Shown in pieces: positions 25,178 to 34,278 of a stretch of DNA of 64,000 nucleotides; positions within the stretch are counted from its first letter, which is position 1; each line of letters opens with the position of its first letter. The position numbers and the translations under genes were made by a program. Below the pieces are notes generated by a model. It saw only the letters and a list, made by a program, of their open reading frames with translations. It was not told where the DNA came from and did not search any database. The stretch comes from Notoacmeibacter sp. (lineage in GTDB: Bacteria; Pseudomonadota; Alphaproteobacteria; Rhizobiales; Rhizobiaceae), in the NCBI GenBank assembly GCA_019912385.1, contig JAIOIW010000031.1, positions 140,994 through 204,993 on the forward strand, in the 5' to 3' direction.

Positions 25178-26446
25178 CTATTCGGCAGCTTCGGTGCGCG
25201 CCTTGCGTTCGAAATATTTTTCCGCTTCCTCGGTGAAGTCGTCGGTGCGCACGTAGCTGGATGTGCGCGGATGCTTCACCATGTTGGGATCCGGGTTGAC
25301 GCCGATCGCCTCGAGGAAAGCGGGCATGCCGATGCGATCAATGGTCTCGCCGATACGCTCGTGTTCCAGCGCGTTTTCCGCGAAGAATTCCATCACGGTG
25401 CGTGCCAGTTCCACGAGGTTCTCGTAGTCCTCATCCGTATCGAGCGGCAGGAAGGGAATGACCACGGTACCCATCAGATCGCCGACCTTCAGCGAACGCT
25501 TGCCGCCGATCAGGATCGATGCGCCACGCTCGTCGCCCGGCGACAACGCCTTTTTCATGACGTTGAGGCAATGCATGCAGCGCACGCAGCTCTTGTTGTC
25601 GACCTCTAGCGTGTCGTCGTCGTTGAGGCTGAGCGCGCGAGTCGGGCACATGGAGATGACCGAGTCGATCATGTATTTGCGACCGACCTCGCCGACATAG
25701 GCCTTAACCTCGTCCTGGTCGACCTTCATGTCGTCTTTCCAGGTGCCGATCACCGCGAAATCGGCGCGATGGATTGCGTTGACGCAATCGTTCGGGCAGC
25801 CCGAGAACTTGAATTTGAACTTGTAGGGGAAAGCCGGCCGGTGCATCTCGTCGAGGAATTCGTTGATGACCGAGCGGTGCGCCTTGATCTCGTCATACAT
25901 GCTCACTTCGCAGCGCGCGTGACCGACGCAGCTCATCGATGTGCGCAGGGCAGGACCCGCACCGCCGAGGTCGAAGCCGATATCGTTCAGCGCATCGAAG
26001 GCACGCTGTGTGTTTTCAGTCGACGTGCCCTGGAACATGATGTCGCCGGACTGGCCGTGGAAGGCGATCAGGCCCGAGCCGTGTTCCTCCCAGATGTCGC
26101 ACATCTGGCGCAGGATGTCGGTTGTATAGTGAAGGCCGGCCGGCGGTTGGACGCGCAGCGTGTGGAATTCCTTGGATTCGGGAAACTTGTCCGCCACTTC
26201 GGAGAAGCGCGGGATAATGCCGCCGCCATAACCGAAGACCGAAACGGTGCCGCCTTTCCAGTAGCCGAGGCGGTTGGTGTAGGAGTGCTCCAACTGGCCG
26301 AGCAGATCGTTCATCATGCCGGCGTATTTCTTGCCCTTGGAATCGCGCAGCCGCTTCAGGCCGGTCACGAAACTCGGCCACGGACCGTCCTCGAGCTGGT
26401 CGAGATTCGGCGTGGAATGAACCTTTCTGGTTTCTTCTGCAGACAT
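25178..26446 (-). CDS. dsrA: Dissimilatory sulfite reductase alpha subunit DsrA
   Basis: A 422-residue alpha subunit. The siroheme-[4Fe-4S] ligands follow the C-x5-C…C-x3-C pattern at C173, C179 (SCVGHARCEVSMYDE) and C217, C221 (SGCPNDC). The ferredoxin domain carries C267 and C287, C290, C293 (CVRCMHC). The ATG has GGAGGA 6 nt upstream; the ORF can be read further upstream, but that part is not DsrA-like. It is the first gene of the operon dsrABEFHCMKLJOPN. Presence of dsrL and dsrEFH and absence of dsrD indicate the oxidative (reverse) type; a phylogeny would confirm. Confidence 0.97.
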   Translation of the reverse strand: MSAEETRKVHSTPNLDQLEDGPWPSFVTGLKRLRDSKGKKYAGMMNDLLGQLEHSYTNRLGYWKGGTVSVFGYGGGIIPRFSEVADKFPESKEFHTLRVQPPAGLHYTTDILRQMCDIWEEHGSGLIAFHGQSGDIMFQGTSTENTQRAFDALNDIGFDLGGAGPALRTSMSCVGHARCEVSMYDEIKAHRSVINEFLDEMHRPAFPYKFKFKFSGCPNDCVNAIHRADFAVIGTWKDDMKVDQDEVKAYVGEVGRKYMIDSVISMCPTRALSLNDDDTLEVDNKSCVRCMHCLNVMKKALSPGDERGASILIGGKRSLKVGDLMGTVVIPFLPLDTDEDYENLVELARTVMEFFAENALEHERIGETIDRIGMPAFLEAIGVNPDPNMVKHPRTSSYVRTDDFTEEAEKYFERKARTEAAE

Positions 26447-26854
26447 GATCTTCCTCCGAAACGTTCCCCGTGGCCCAGAGCCCAGGGAGCTGGCTTTTCC
26501 GCCCTTGTGCCCTTCGGCACAGGATGCCGCAAAACACCGGGTTTTCAATATTGCCCAGACCCTCCTCCAACGCGACGGTCGGCATCCGGACAATGAACCT
26601 TGCATTCCGCATATATATGGATATTAGAATGTTTCAGAATATTCAAGCGTCATGTGCTCCCGGTGCGGCGTTTTCTCACAACCGGCCTTGATTGCCGGGC
26701 TCGCGCGACCGACATGCACTGGAATGGCAGACGCGACGAGCGACGGAATTCTGCATGCCGACGATCGTCGCATCGCGGTCCACGAAACGGGGGGACGATA
26801 TCATAAAATTCCTCCGAACTATATGGATACCTTTGTGAAATGGAGGCACAGGCA
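26447..26854. promoter_or_regulatory. Divergent intergenic region between dsrA and the dioxygenase gene
   Basis: This 408-bp gap has no convincing gene. It must hold both divergent promoters. The core at 26610-26644 is AT-rich against the GC-rich background. It contains CATATATATG (26610-26619, palindrome), ATATTAGAAT (26621-26630) and GAATATTC (26637-26644, palindrome). On the minus strand TTGAAT (26646-26641) and TAATAT (26626-26621) are promoter-like but only 14 nt apart. The core resembles ArsR-family sulfur-regulator sites loosely, but there is no exact ATTC-N8-GAAT. Near 26842 GGAGG precedes the dioxygenase ATG. Confidence 0.5.
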
Positions 26855-27811
26855 ATGATCGCGGTTTCTCCTTCGGCGACCGACAGCCGGATAACGGGAC
26901 CTGTGCAAAACGGGCCGGCCGGCAGTCCATTCGATCTCGGGGACCACGACCGGTACCGCCGCTGGCGCGACGAAAAGCTGCAGGCCGCGGCGGCGTTTGC
27001 CGGAGCCGGGTTCATAAGCCTTGAAGATCCGGCCCGCCTTTCGCCGCAGGAGCGCGATTCGATTCTGGCAGCCTGCGCCCAATCCAGCATGGCTTTCTAC
27101 GAAGCGCCGGCTCTGGCGGGCGAGGAGGACGCGACGCGCCGCGCCATTGCCGGGCTCGCCCGCGGTCTAGGGCTTCGTAATTTCGAGGAACACCGCTCTG
27201 CGACAGAAGACGGCATCGTGCCGATCGAGGTCGCAGACATGGGCGGGCGCGCCGGATTCATTCCCTATTCGACACATGCGATCAATTGGCACACCGATGG
27301 CTACTATTCCTATCGTTCTCCGACCCGGATGATTCGCTCGATGATCCTGCATTGCGTTCGTGACGCGGCCGAGGGCGGCGAAAACGGCTTTCTCGATCCC
27401 GATATCGTCTATATCCGCCTGCGCGACGCGGACCCGGCATTCATTGCCGCCCTGATGCACCCGCACGCGATGACGATCCCGTCATTCGACGATGCCGCGG
27501 GCGAGGGCCATGGCGCGGTCTCGGGCCCGGTCTTCGTGGCCATCGACAGCGCCCTGTCGATGCGCTTCACGATCAGAAAACGCAACGTGATCTGGCGCGA
27601 CGACCCCGTTCTAACCGCCGCGCGGGAGAAACTGGCCGATGTTCTGGCCAACGATCCGATGATCCTGCGCAAGCGGCTCGCGCCCAACCAGGGCATCATA
27701 TGCAACAATGTCTTGCACGAACGCCGGGCCTTTACCGACAAGACAGACGAGGGCACCGGAAGGCTGCTCTACCGGGTCAGGTCCTACGACCGGCTCGGCA
27801 CGACAGCCTGA
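26855..27811 (+). CDS. TauD/TfdA (gamma-butyrobetaine hydroxylase-like) Fe(II)/2-oxoglutarate dioxygenase
   Basis: A 318-residue protein with the 2-His-1-carboxylate iron site readable as H146-x-D148 (INWHTDGYYSYR) and H288 (NNVLHERRAF), plus a likely 2-oxoglutarate-binding arginine at R307 or R309 (LLYRVRSYDR). I chose the ATG at 26855 because GGAGG lies 8 nt upstream; the ATG at 26840 lacks a site. It is the first gene of the unit divergent from dsrA, followed closely by two small proteins, cysG, mrp and a DUF971 gene. The substrate is unknown. Sulfonates (as for TauD), a trimethylammonium compound or a tRNA/protein target are all open. Confidence 0.75.
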   Translation: MIAVSPSATDSRITGPVQNGPAGSPFDLGDHDRYRRWRDEKLQAAAAFAGAGFISLEDPARLSPQERDSILAACAQSSMAFYEAPALAGEEDATRRAIAGLARGLGLRNFEEHRSATEDGIVPIEVADMGGRAGFIPYSTHAINWHTDGYYSYRSPTRMIRSMILHCVRDAAEGGENGFLDPDIVYIRLRDADPAFIAALMHPHAMTIPSFDDAAGEGHGAVSGPVFVAIDSALSMRFTIRKRNVIWRDDPVLTAAREKLADVLANDPMILRKRLAPNQGIICNNVLHERRAFTDKTDEGTGRLLYRVRSYDRLGTTA

Positions 27812-27829
27812 ACGCGCACGGAGGCAATC

Positions 27830-28039
27830 ATGGCCAATCTCAGCGATCTGATCATTTCGCATCCCGAGGTCTCCTCGTATGAAGACTTGGAAAAATTGGT
27901 AATCGAGGCCGCGCGCAGCGGCATGATCCTGCTCTATATGGATCTCAAGCCGGATTTTCCCGATACGCCGCGCGATTGGCAGCACCGGCTGGAAATGCTG
28001 TTCTACCGGGCCGAAATGCCGAAGAGCATGGAACGATGA
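27830..28039 (+). CDS. Small conserved-looking protein of unknown function (69 aa)
   Basis: A 69-residue acidic protein with no cysteine, signal or membrane segment. The sequence begins MANLSDLIISHPEVSSYEDL and ends in KSMER; it is predicted to be mostly helical. GGAGG lies before the ATG. Its stop overlaps the next small gene by 4 nt (ATGA), so both are certainly part of the same unit between the dioxygenase and cysG. I do not recognise the family. Tight coupling and good ribosome sites argue it is real. Confidence 0.72.
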   Translation: MANLSDLIISHPEVSSYEDLEKLVIEAARSGMILLYMDLKPDFPDTPRDWQHRLEMLFYRAEMPKSMER

Positions 28040-28242
28040 GCGAAGTCGAACGGGAAGAGATCGCGGTCCTTCAGGCGCCATACCGGCGCGAGGTGCGGTT
28101 GGAGGAGGCGCGCTACGAGAGCGGCATGGTGATGTTCCGCGTGATCATTCGCGAGGGACATCGGATCACGCAACTCGACCTGGACACCGAAACGGCCGCC
28201 GCCTGGGCCAAGGTGATGGGCGAGTGGGCGGCGAATCATTAG
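28036..28242 (+). CDS. Small protein of unknown function (68 aa)
   Basis: A 68-residue cytoplasmic protein with alternating charged and hydrophobic residues in the middle (REVRLEEARYESGMVMFRVI), which reads as beta strands, and a C-terminal helix (TAAAWAKVMGEWAANH). It is translationally coupled to the preceding 69-residue gene by ATGA, and cysG starts 33 nt later. The family is not recognised with confidence. It may act with the preceding small protein as an accessory to sulfite-reductase or siroheme maturation, an inference from position only. Confidence 0.72.
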   Translation: MSEVEREEIAVLQAPYRREVRLEEARYESGMVMFRVIIREGHRITQLDLDTETAAAWAKVMGEWAANH

Positions 28243-28274
28243 GCCGGCCAGGTCCGGCGGCGCGGAGGAAACAA

Positions 28275-29714
28275 ATGCGATCTTTGCCGATCTTCGTGAA
28301 ACTGGCGGGAAAGCGCGTCGTGGTGACGGGCGGCGGCACGCCGGCCGCGCGCCGTTGCGAGATCGCGCTGCGTTGCGGGGCAGAGGTCACGGTTTTCGCG
28401 CCGGAACTGGGCGGTGATTTCGCCGGCCTCGAGGACGATCCGCAACTTACCCATGTCGCACGCGCCCTTGAAGAGAGCGATGTCGCCGACGCCCAGATCG
28501 TCTTCGTGGCGACCGAGGAAGAGACGGCCGACCGGCGCGACTACGAGACCGTGAGGCGTGCCGGCGGCGGCGCGCTGGTCAATGTCGCCGATCGGCCCGA
28601 CATGTGCGATTTCACGATGGCCTCGATCCTCGACCGCAGCCCGCTCGTAGTTGCCATCGGCACCGACGGTGCATCGCCGATTTTCGGGCGCATGCTGAAA
28701 GCCAGGCTGGAGACCGAGATACCCGCGGCCTATGGCCGGCTGGTCGAGTTCGCGGGTGCAAGGCGCGAGGCGCTCGAGCGCGTGCTACCCGGCGCAGCCG
28801 ACCGGCGGCGTTTTTGGGAGCGGATGCTCGAAGGGCCGATCGCCGAATTGGTTCTTGCGGGCCAGGAGGATGCCGCCGCTCGGGCATTCGATGACGAAAT
28901 CGGGGAGTTCGCCAAGGGTGTCCGACCCGGACAGGTGGGCGAGGTCTATCTCGTCGGCGCAGGGCCGGGCGATCCGGACTTGCTGACTTTCAAGGCGCTC
29001 AGGCTGATGCAACGATGCGATGTCGTGCTGTACGACCGCTTGGTCTCCGAGGACATCATGAACCTGGTGCGGCGTGACGCCGAGCGCATCTATGTCGGCA
29101 AGCAGCGAAACAACCACGCGATGCCGCAGGAGCAGATCTCGGCCTCGCTGGTCAAGCTCGCCCAGCAAGGCAAGCGCGTGCTGCGAATCAAGGGCGGCGA
29201 TCCGTTCATTTTCGGCCGCGGCGGCGAAGAGATCGAAATGCTGGCGGCCCACGGCATCCCGTTCCAGGTTGTGCCGGGCATCACGGCGGCCGCCGGCTGC
29301 GCGGCCTATGCGGGCATCCCGCTCACCCACCGCGATCATGCCCAGTCCTGCCTGTTCGTGACCGGGCACGGCAAGGAAGGCCATGTCGATGTCGACTGGA
29401 ACGCGATGATCCAGCCCCACCAGACCGTTGCCGTCTATATGGGCTTGTCGCAACTCGACAGCCTGATGGGCGAGTTCATCGCGCGCGGCGCTTCGCCCGA
29501 CCTGCCGGCGGCGGTTGTCGACAACGGCACGAAAGCCAATCAGCGCGTGGTGACCGGAACGCTTGCCTCCCTGCCCGACAAGGTCAGGGAAGCGGGGCTG
29601 CGCGGCCCGACAATCATTATCATAGGCTCGGTGGTGACACTGCACGACAAGCTCGACTGGTTCGGCGACGGGCCGAACCGTAACAGGACGACCGCCGGCG
29701 AGGCGGCTGCATAA
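28275..29714 (+). CDS. cysG: Siroheme synthase CysG (precorrin-2 dehydrogenase/ferrochelatase + uroporphyrinogen-III methyltransferase)
   Basis: A 479-residue bifunctional enzyme. The N-terminal half is the NAD-dependent dehydrogenase/ferrochelatase (VVVTGGGTPAARRCEIA near residue 15; DRPDMCDFTMASILDRSPL near 110). The C-terminal half from ~225 is the SAM-dependent uroporphyrinogen-III C-methyltransferase (VYLVGAGPGDPDLLTFKAL and GDPFIFGRGGEE). It makes siroheme from uroporphyrinogen III in the cytoplasm. GCGGAGGAAA precedes the ATG at 28275. Its place opposite dsrA suggests it supplies siroheme for DsrAB, with DsrN then amidating it; supply to assimilatory sulfite reductase is also possible. 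Confidence 0.93.
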   Translation: MRSLPIFVKLAGKRVVVTGGGTPAARRCEIALRCGAEVTVFAPELGGDFAGLEDDPQLTHVARALEESDVADAQIVFVATEEETADRRDYETVRRAGGGALVNVADRPDMCDFTMASILDRSPLVVAIGTDGASPIFGRMLKARLETEIPAAYGRLVEFAGARREALERVLPGAADRRRFWERMLEGPIAELVLAGQEDAAARAFDDEIGEFAKGVRPGQVGEVYLVGAGPGDPDLLTFKALRLMQRCDVVLYDRLVSEDIMNLVRRDAERIYVGKQRNNHAMPQEQISASLVKLAQQGKRVLRIKGGDPFIFGRGGEEIEMLAAHGIPFQVVPGITAAAGCAAYAGIPLTHRDHAQSCLFVTGHGKEGHVDVDWNAMIQPHQTVAVYMGLSQLDSLMGEFIARGASPDLPAAVVDNGTKANQRVVTGTLASLPDKVREAGLRGPTIIIIGSVVTLHDKLDWFGDGPNRNRTTAGEAAA

Positions 29715-29731
29715 CAAGCAAGGAAGAGAGA

Positions 29732-30871
29732 ATGCCCATGGTTTCCAAGGAGAAGGTTATCGCCGTACTGGCGAACGTGACCGCCCAGGACGGCAAGACG
29801 CCGATGAGCGAATCCGGTGCGCTTCAGGGCGTGTCGGTACGTGAGGGCAAGGTATTCGTCGCAATCCAGGCCGACCAGGGCAATCCAGGAGCAATGGAAG
29901 GCGTCAGGAAGGCAGTCGACGAGGCTGTGCGAGGGATCGAGGGCGTCACCGACGTGTTCGTGACGCTGACCGCCGAGCTCCAGCCTGGTTCGACCCCGCA
30001 ACGCGGCGACGGCCATGGCCAGCCGCGCCAGAAGGCGCCGCCGAAGAGGCCGGATGGCGACCCGATTCCAGGCGTCAAGCACATCGTGGCGGTCGCGTCG
30101 GGCAAGGGTGGTGTCGGCAAATCGACGACCTCCGCCAATATCGCTGTGGCGCTGGCGGCGCTGGGACTGAAGGTCGGCATTCTCGACGCGGACATTTACG
30201 GGCCATCCATGCCTCGCCTGCTTGGAATCAAGACCAAGCCAGATGTGACGGCCGACGGACAACTGATGCCGATCTCGAACCACGGAGTGAAAGTGATCTC
30301 GATCGGCATGCTGGTCGACGAGGACACGCCGATGGTCTGGCGCGGCCCCATGGTCATGTCGGCGCTGACCCAGTTGCTGCGCGAAGTTGCCTGGGCGCCG
30401 CTCGACGTCCTGGTCGTGGATATGCCTCCTGGAACCGGCGACACCCAGTTGACGATGTCGCAGAATGTCCCGCTGTCCGGCGCGGTGATCGTCTCCACAC
30501 CGCAGGACCTCGCGCTGCTCGACGCGCGGCGCGGCATCGCGATGTTCGAACGCGTCCACGTGCCGATTCTCGGCGTGGTGGAGAACATGAGCTATTTCAT
30601 CTGTCCGAAATGCGGCGAACGCAGCGAGATCTTCGCGCATGGCGGAGCGCGCCAGGAAGCGGAAAAGATGAAGGTGCCGTTCCTGGGCGAGGTGCCGCTC
30701 GACATGGCGATCCGAGAATTGTCGGACAGCGGCAATCCGGTTGTCGCCGCCGACCCGCAAAGCCCACATGCCCAGGCCTACATGGCGATCGCGCGCCGCG
30801 TGCTCGAAGCGCTGGAACCGGGCGGCATTTCATCGTCGCGCAAGGCGCCGATGTTTGTCGTGGAAAGCTGA
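29732..30871 (+). CDS. Mrp/ApbC family iron-sulfur cluster carrier ATPase
   Basis: A 379-residue P-loop ATPase. An N-terminal MIP18-like domain (~1-85) is joined by a Pro/Gly-rich linker to the Mrp domain with deviant Walker A SGKGGVGKS (123-131). The CxxC motif ICPKCGE near 291 is the cluster-binding dimer site of this family. It carries and delivers [4Fe-4S] clusters to apo-proteins in the cytoplasm. A second ATG at 29738 is possible; AAGGAAG precedes the first. Next to cysG and downstream of the dsr-divergent promoter, it is well placed to supply the many Fe-S clusters in Dsr and Soe proteins. Confidence 0.9.
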   Translation: MPMVSKEKVIAVLANVTAQDGKTPMSESGALQGVSVREGKVFVAIQADQGNPGAMEGVRKAVDEAVRGIEGVTDVFVTLTAELQPGSTPQRGDGHGQPRQKAPPKRPDGDPIPGVKHIVAVASGKGGVGKSTTSANIAVALAALGLKVGILDADIYGPSMPRLLGIKTKPDVTADGQLMPISNHGVKVISIGMLVDEDTPMVWRGPMVMSALTQLLREVAWAPLDVLVVDMPPGTGDTQLTMSQNVPLSGAVIVSTPQDLALLDARRGIAMFERVHVPILGVVENMSYFICPKCGERSEIFAHGGARQEAEKMKVPFLGEVPLDMAIRELSDSGNPVVAADPQSPHAQAYMAIARRVLEALEPGGISSSRKAPMFVVES

Positions 30872-30880
30872 GGGAACGCA

Positions 30881-31249
30881 ATGGCCCAGGGCAATGACAT
30901 CTGGCCGACCGAACTGCGCGTCCATGACGGCGGCAGCAAGTTGGCCGTCAGTTTCGAAAACGGCGAGTCCTTCGATCTCGATGCCGAATACCTGCGCGTG
31001 GAAAGCCCGAGCGCGGAAGTGCAGGGCCATTCGCCCGAGCAGCGGCGCTGGATCGGCGGCAAGAAAAACGTGAAGATCAAGGACATCGAACCGGTCGGCC
31101 GGTATGCCGCTCGGATCACTTTCGACGACGGCCATGACACCGGTATCTATCCGTGGGAGACATTGCACCATCTGGGCAAATTCCACGAAGATATCTGGCC
31201 GATATATCTGGCGAAGATCGCCGAGATCGGGCTCAAGCGCGAGTCTTAG
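30881..31249 (+). CDS. DUF971 protein (gamma-butyrobetaine hydroxylase-like N-terminal domain)
   Basis: A 122-residue single-domain DUF971 protein: WPTELRVHDGGSKLAVSFENG at the start, and the WETLHHLGKFHEDIWP segment near residue 89 is typical. In eukaryotic gamma-butyrobetaine and trimethyllysine hydroxylases this fold is the N-terminal domain fused to a TauD-like dioxygenase. Stand-alone bacterial DUF971 genes often accompany mrp and Fe-S genes. It starts 10 nt after mrp. Here the same unit encodes a free-standing TauD-like protein (26855-27811), so the two halves might cooperate, but this is inference. The transcription unit ends at the terminator at 31271. Confidence 0.85.
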   Translation: MAQGNDIWPTELRVHDGGSKLAVSFENGESFDLDAEYLRVESPSAEVQGHSPEQRRWIGGKKNVKIKDIEPVGRYAARITFDDGHDTGIYPWETLHHLGKFHEDIWPIYLAKIAEIGLKRES

Positions 31250-31270
31250 GTCGCCGTACCGGACCAATGA

Positions 31271-31302
31271 AAACGGGCAGGCGTGAGCCTGCCCGTTTTT
31301 TT
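31271..31302 (+). terminator. Strong intrinsic terminator after the DUF971 gene
   Basis: A 12-bp perfect stem (AAACGGGCAGGC, 31271-31282, with GCCTGCCCGTTT, 31287-31298) with a GTGA loop, running into seven T residues (31296-31302). It ends the plus-strand unit. The A-run on the left may also help terminate the convergent yeeE/yedE-like gene. Confidence 0.93.
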
Positions 31303-31314
31303 CGGGGATGGAGT

Positions 31315-32421
31315 TCAGGTGCGCGAGAAGCTTGCGCGCAAGGCGCCGGTGAAGGTGCCTTCCTCCAGGTGCTTGATGCCGAAATAGCCGCCCGCCATGA
31401 TCGATAGCCAGGCGATCAGGCTGCCGGTTGCCAGAGTCGACATGCCGGTAAGACCCTGGCCGATTGTGCAGCCGAGCGCGAGCACGCCGCCGAAGCCCAT
31501 CAGCGCCGCGCCGCCGATGTTTGCCAGCGTATCGGCTGTAGAGGCGAAACCCTCGACCCGGAAACGCCGTGTGGCGATCGCGGCCACGAACGAGCCGAGG
31601 ATGACGCCGCCGACCGAGGCAATTCCGAAACTGACCGTAGAGCCGGTCCAGGTCATCAGGTACTGCAGGGAATCCGCTGTCGGCGAGATGAAAGTCACCG
31701 AGGCGAGCGGGGTCGGGTCGAAGTCGTCGGCGCCGATTACGCCGGTGACGTACCAGCCGGCGGGAACGCACAGGCCGAGAATGATTCCGGCAGCGATATT
31801 GCGCGGGCTGGAGCGGAAACTCGCGCTCTTGAAGCAGAGCCACAACAGAACCAGCGGTGCGGCCACGGCCACGGCCATGCGCAGCGTGGCCCCATCGATG
31901 CCGGTCGCGCTCGCCAGGATGTCGCCCATGTGCTGGGTGGATATCCCCATCCCGTCGAGCGCCAGGTTGGTCGTCTCCAACTGAAGGCGGAGCGGGCCGA
32001 TCAGCCCGCGCAGCGTCATGTAGCCGACGACACCGATCACCAGAACCGTGACCAGCGATTTCAGGCTGCCCGCCCCGAGGCGCGCCAGGTTCTTGGAACC
32101 GCAGCCAGCGGCCTTGGTCATGCCGAAGCCGAACAGGAAGCCACCCAGGATTGCGCCAAGCCAGCCGAGATTGGGGGTGAGGTAGATCGATTCGTCGAGA
32201 TCGACATAACCGAGGTTTTGCAGCGCCTGCGAGCCGATGATTGCGACCGCGGCCGCCAGCAGCCAGGCGCGGAACCGGTTGCCTTCGCCCATCAGCACAT
32301 AGTCGGAAATCCCGCCCATTGTGCAGAAATTGGTGAGCTGGACCGTCGCGCCGAAGACGACGCCGACAACCAGGGCACCAATTGCAACGATCATGTATGG
32401 TTCAAGCTCGTACACGGACAT
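31315..32421 (-). CDS. YeeE/YedE family sulfur (thiosulfate-like) transporter
   Basis: A 368-residue polytopic inner-membrane protein with about ten hydrophobic segments. The internally repeated family cysteines are C33 (QLTNFCTMGG), C107 (AAGCGSKN) and C318 (LALGCTIGQG), as in the thiosulfate importer YeeE, where such cysteines line the path. The repeated motif reflects two inverted halves. AGGGAGGAG lies just before the ATG; a GTG two codons later would be better spaced. It converges on the terminator of the cysG-mrp unit. It probably brings a reduced sulfur compound, such as thiosulfate or a persulfide, into the cytoplasm for Dsr. Confidence 0.87.
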   Translation of the reverse strand: MSVYELEPYMIVAIGALVVGVVFGATVQLTNFCTMGGISDYVLMGEGNRFRAWLLAAAVAIIGSQALQNLGYVDLDESIYLTPNLGWLGAILGGFLFGFGMTKAAGCGSKNLARLGAGSLKSLVTVLVIGVVGYMTLRGLIGPLRLQLETTNLALDGMGISTQHMGDILASATGIDGATLRMAVAVAAPLVLLWLCFKSASFRSSPRNIAAGIILGLCVPAGWYVTGVIGADDFDPTPLASVTFISPTADSLQYLMTWTGSTVSFGIASVGGVILGSFVAAIATRRFRVEGFASTADTLANIGGAALMGFGGVLALGCTIGQGLTGMSTLATGSLIAWLSIMAGGYFGIKHLEEGTFTGALRASFSRT

Positions 32422-32577
32422 CTCCTCCCTCGACCGCGAAAACGAATAGTAAATTTTGCATATGTTTGCTGTGAAAGGTCAAGGCCTGGCAGCGATCTTC
32501 GCGAATTCGGTATCACGGCGACCGGTCGGCCATATCCGGCAAACAAGTGAAAGCAAAGCGCAGATCATTGATATCAT

Positions 32578-34278
32578 TCAGCCGATCACTTCAAACCGGT
32601 CCACATCGACCAGGCCATGATCGGTGATTTTCAGGTGTGGAATGACCGGAAGCGCAAGGAAGGCGAGCTGCAGGAAGGGCTCTTCCAGCACGACGCCGAG
32701 GGTGCGGGCCGCCTTGCGCAGCTCGACAAGTTCGTCGCGAACCGCCTCGAAGGGCTTGAGGCTCATCAGGCCTGCGACCGGCAATGCGACTTCCGCAAGC
32801 ACCTTGCCGTCAAGAACGACGACGAATCCGCCCTCGATATCGGTGAGCCGATTCGCCGCGATGGCCATGTCGGCGTCGTTGACGCCGACCACGGCGATGT
32901 TGTGGTGGTCATGGCACACGGTCGAGGCGATGGCGCCGCGTTTCATATCGAAGCCGCGAACGAAACCGGTCGCTATGTTGCCGTTCTTGCCGTGCCGCTC
33001 GATCACGGCGATCTTGGCGAGGTCGCGCGCCGGATCGGCGACTTTTGCGCCGCCGGTAACCGGCATGCCCTCGATCAGGTGGCGGGTAATGATCTTGCCG
33101 GGCTCGATGCCGATGACGTGTGTCTCGCCGGCATTGGCCGTCGCGCGGAAATTTTCGGCGTTGACGCGCGGCGCCTTGACCGATCTGCGGGCAACCGGCG
33201 CGATGGTCGCGCGCGAGGCGAACAGGGTATCGTCCACGATCCGTCCGGCCGACAGCACCATCCGCACGTCGCAATCTCCGAGACTGTCGAGCACGACGAG
33301 ATCGGCACGCCAGCCCGGAGCGACCAGCCCGCGGTCGCGGAGACCGAAGACTCGCGCAGCCGATATGGAAGCCGCGCGATAGACGGCAAGCGGCTCTGCG
33401 CCGAGGGCGATTGCGGTGCGGATCATGTAGTCGAGATGGCCATGCTCCGCGATGTCGAGCGGATTGCGGTCGTCTGTGCACAGCGCGATGAATGGCGAAT
33501 TGCGCTCTGTGATGATCGGGGCCAGCGCGTACAGATCCCTGGAGACCGAGCCCTCGCGGATCAGGATATGCATGCCCTTGGTGAGCTTCTCCAGCGCTTC
33601 GTCGGCTGTCGTCGTTTCGTGGTCGGTGCGGATACCGGCGGCGAGATAGCCGTTGAGGTCGGTGCCGCGCAGCAACGGCGCGTGGCCGTCGATATGCCCG
33701 CCCTGGAAAGCCTCGAGCTTGGCCAGGATACCAGGATCGCCGAAGAGGACGCCGGGATAGTTCATCATCTCGGCCAGGCCGATGACCTTTGGATGTCCGA
33801 TGAACGGCCGCAGGTCGTCAATCTCCAGCCGTGCGCCGGCGGTCTCCATGGTGGTCGACGGGACGCAACTCGACAGTTGCACTCTCAGATCGATCACCGT
33901 GCGCCGGGCAGCTTCCAGGAAATAGCGGATACCGTCGAGCCCGGCCACATTGGCGATCTCGTGCGGATCGCAGATCGCGGTCGTCACGCCGTGCGGGGTG
34001 ACACAGCGGTCGAACTCGAACGGGGTGACACAGGATGATTCGACATGCAGGTGCGTGTCGATGAAGCCGGGCACGACGATCTTTCCGGCTATGTCGATCT
34101 CGACCCGGCCCTGGTAGGTTTCGCGTGTTCCGACGATCCGGTCCTGGCTGATCGCGATGTCGCCCTCGACCAGCGCGCCGGTGACGAGGTCGAAAAACCG
34201 CCCACCCTTGAGCACCAGGTCGGCCGGCGCCGCTGCGCGTCCCTGATCAATGCAGGCTTTCAGTGCGGTCCGGTCCAT
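32578..34278 (-). CDS. ade: Adenine deaminase
   Basis: A 566-residue amidohydrolase-superfamily enzyme that deaminates adenine to hypoxanthine. The metal motif HLHVESS (near residue 76) and the [11 protein letters not shown] block match Ade, and the long C-terminal domain with [16 protein letters not shown] is specific to adenine deaminase. Length is typical (~570). It is transcribed away from the P-type ATPase gene with no obvious operon partner. It also feeds nitrogen salvage, which would fit the nitrogen-compound catabolism region to the right only loosely. Confidence 0.9.
   Translation of the reverse strand: MDRTALKACIDQGRAAAPADLVLKGGRFFDLVTGALVEGDIAISQDRIVGTRETYQGRVEIDIAGKIVVPGFIDTHLHVESSCVTPFEFDRCVTPHGVTTAICDPHEIANVAGLDGIRYFLEAARRTVIDLRVQLSSCVPSTTMETAGARLEIDDLRPFIGHPKVIGLAEMMNYPGVLFGDPGILAKLEAFQGGHIDGHAPLLRGTDLNGYLAAGIRTDHETTTADEALEKLTKGMHILIREGSVSRDLYALAPIITERNSPFIALCTDDRNPLDIAEHGHLDYMIRTAIALGAEPLAVYRAASISAARVFGLRDRGLVAPGWRADLVVLDSLGDCDVRMVLSAGRIVDDTLFASRATIAPVARRSVKAPRVNAENFRATANAGETHVIGIEPGKIITRHLIEGMPVTGGAKVADPARDLAKIAVIERHGKNGNIATGFVRGFDMKRGAIASTVCHDHHNIAVVGVNDADMAIAANRLTDIEGGFVVVLDGKVLAEVALPVAGLMSLKPFEAVRDELVELRKAARTLGVVLEEPFLQLAFLALPVIPHLKITDHGLVDVDRFEVIG

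Noticed and set aside
26447..26854. Short open reading frames inside the dsrA-dioxygenase gap
   Set aside because: They are under 100 residues, overlap on both strands, have no ribosome sites and cross the AT-rich promoter core.
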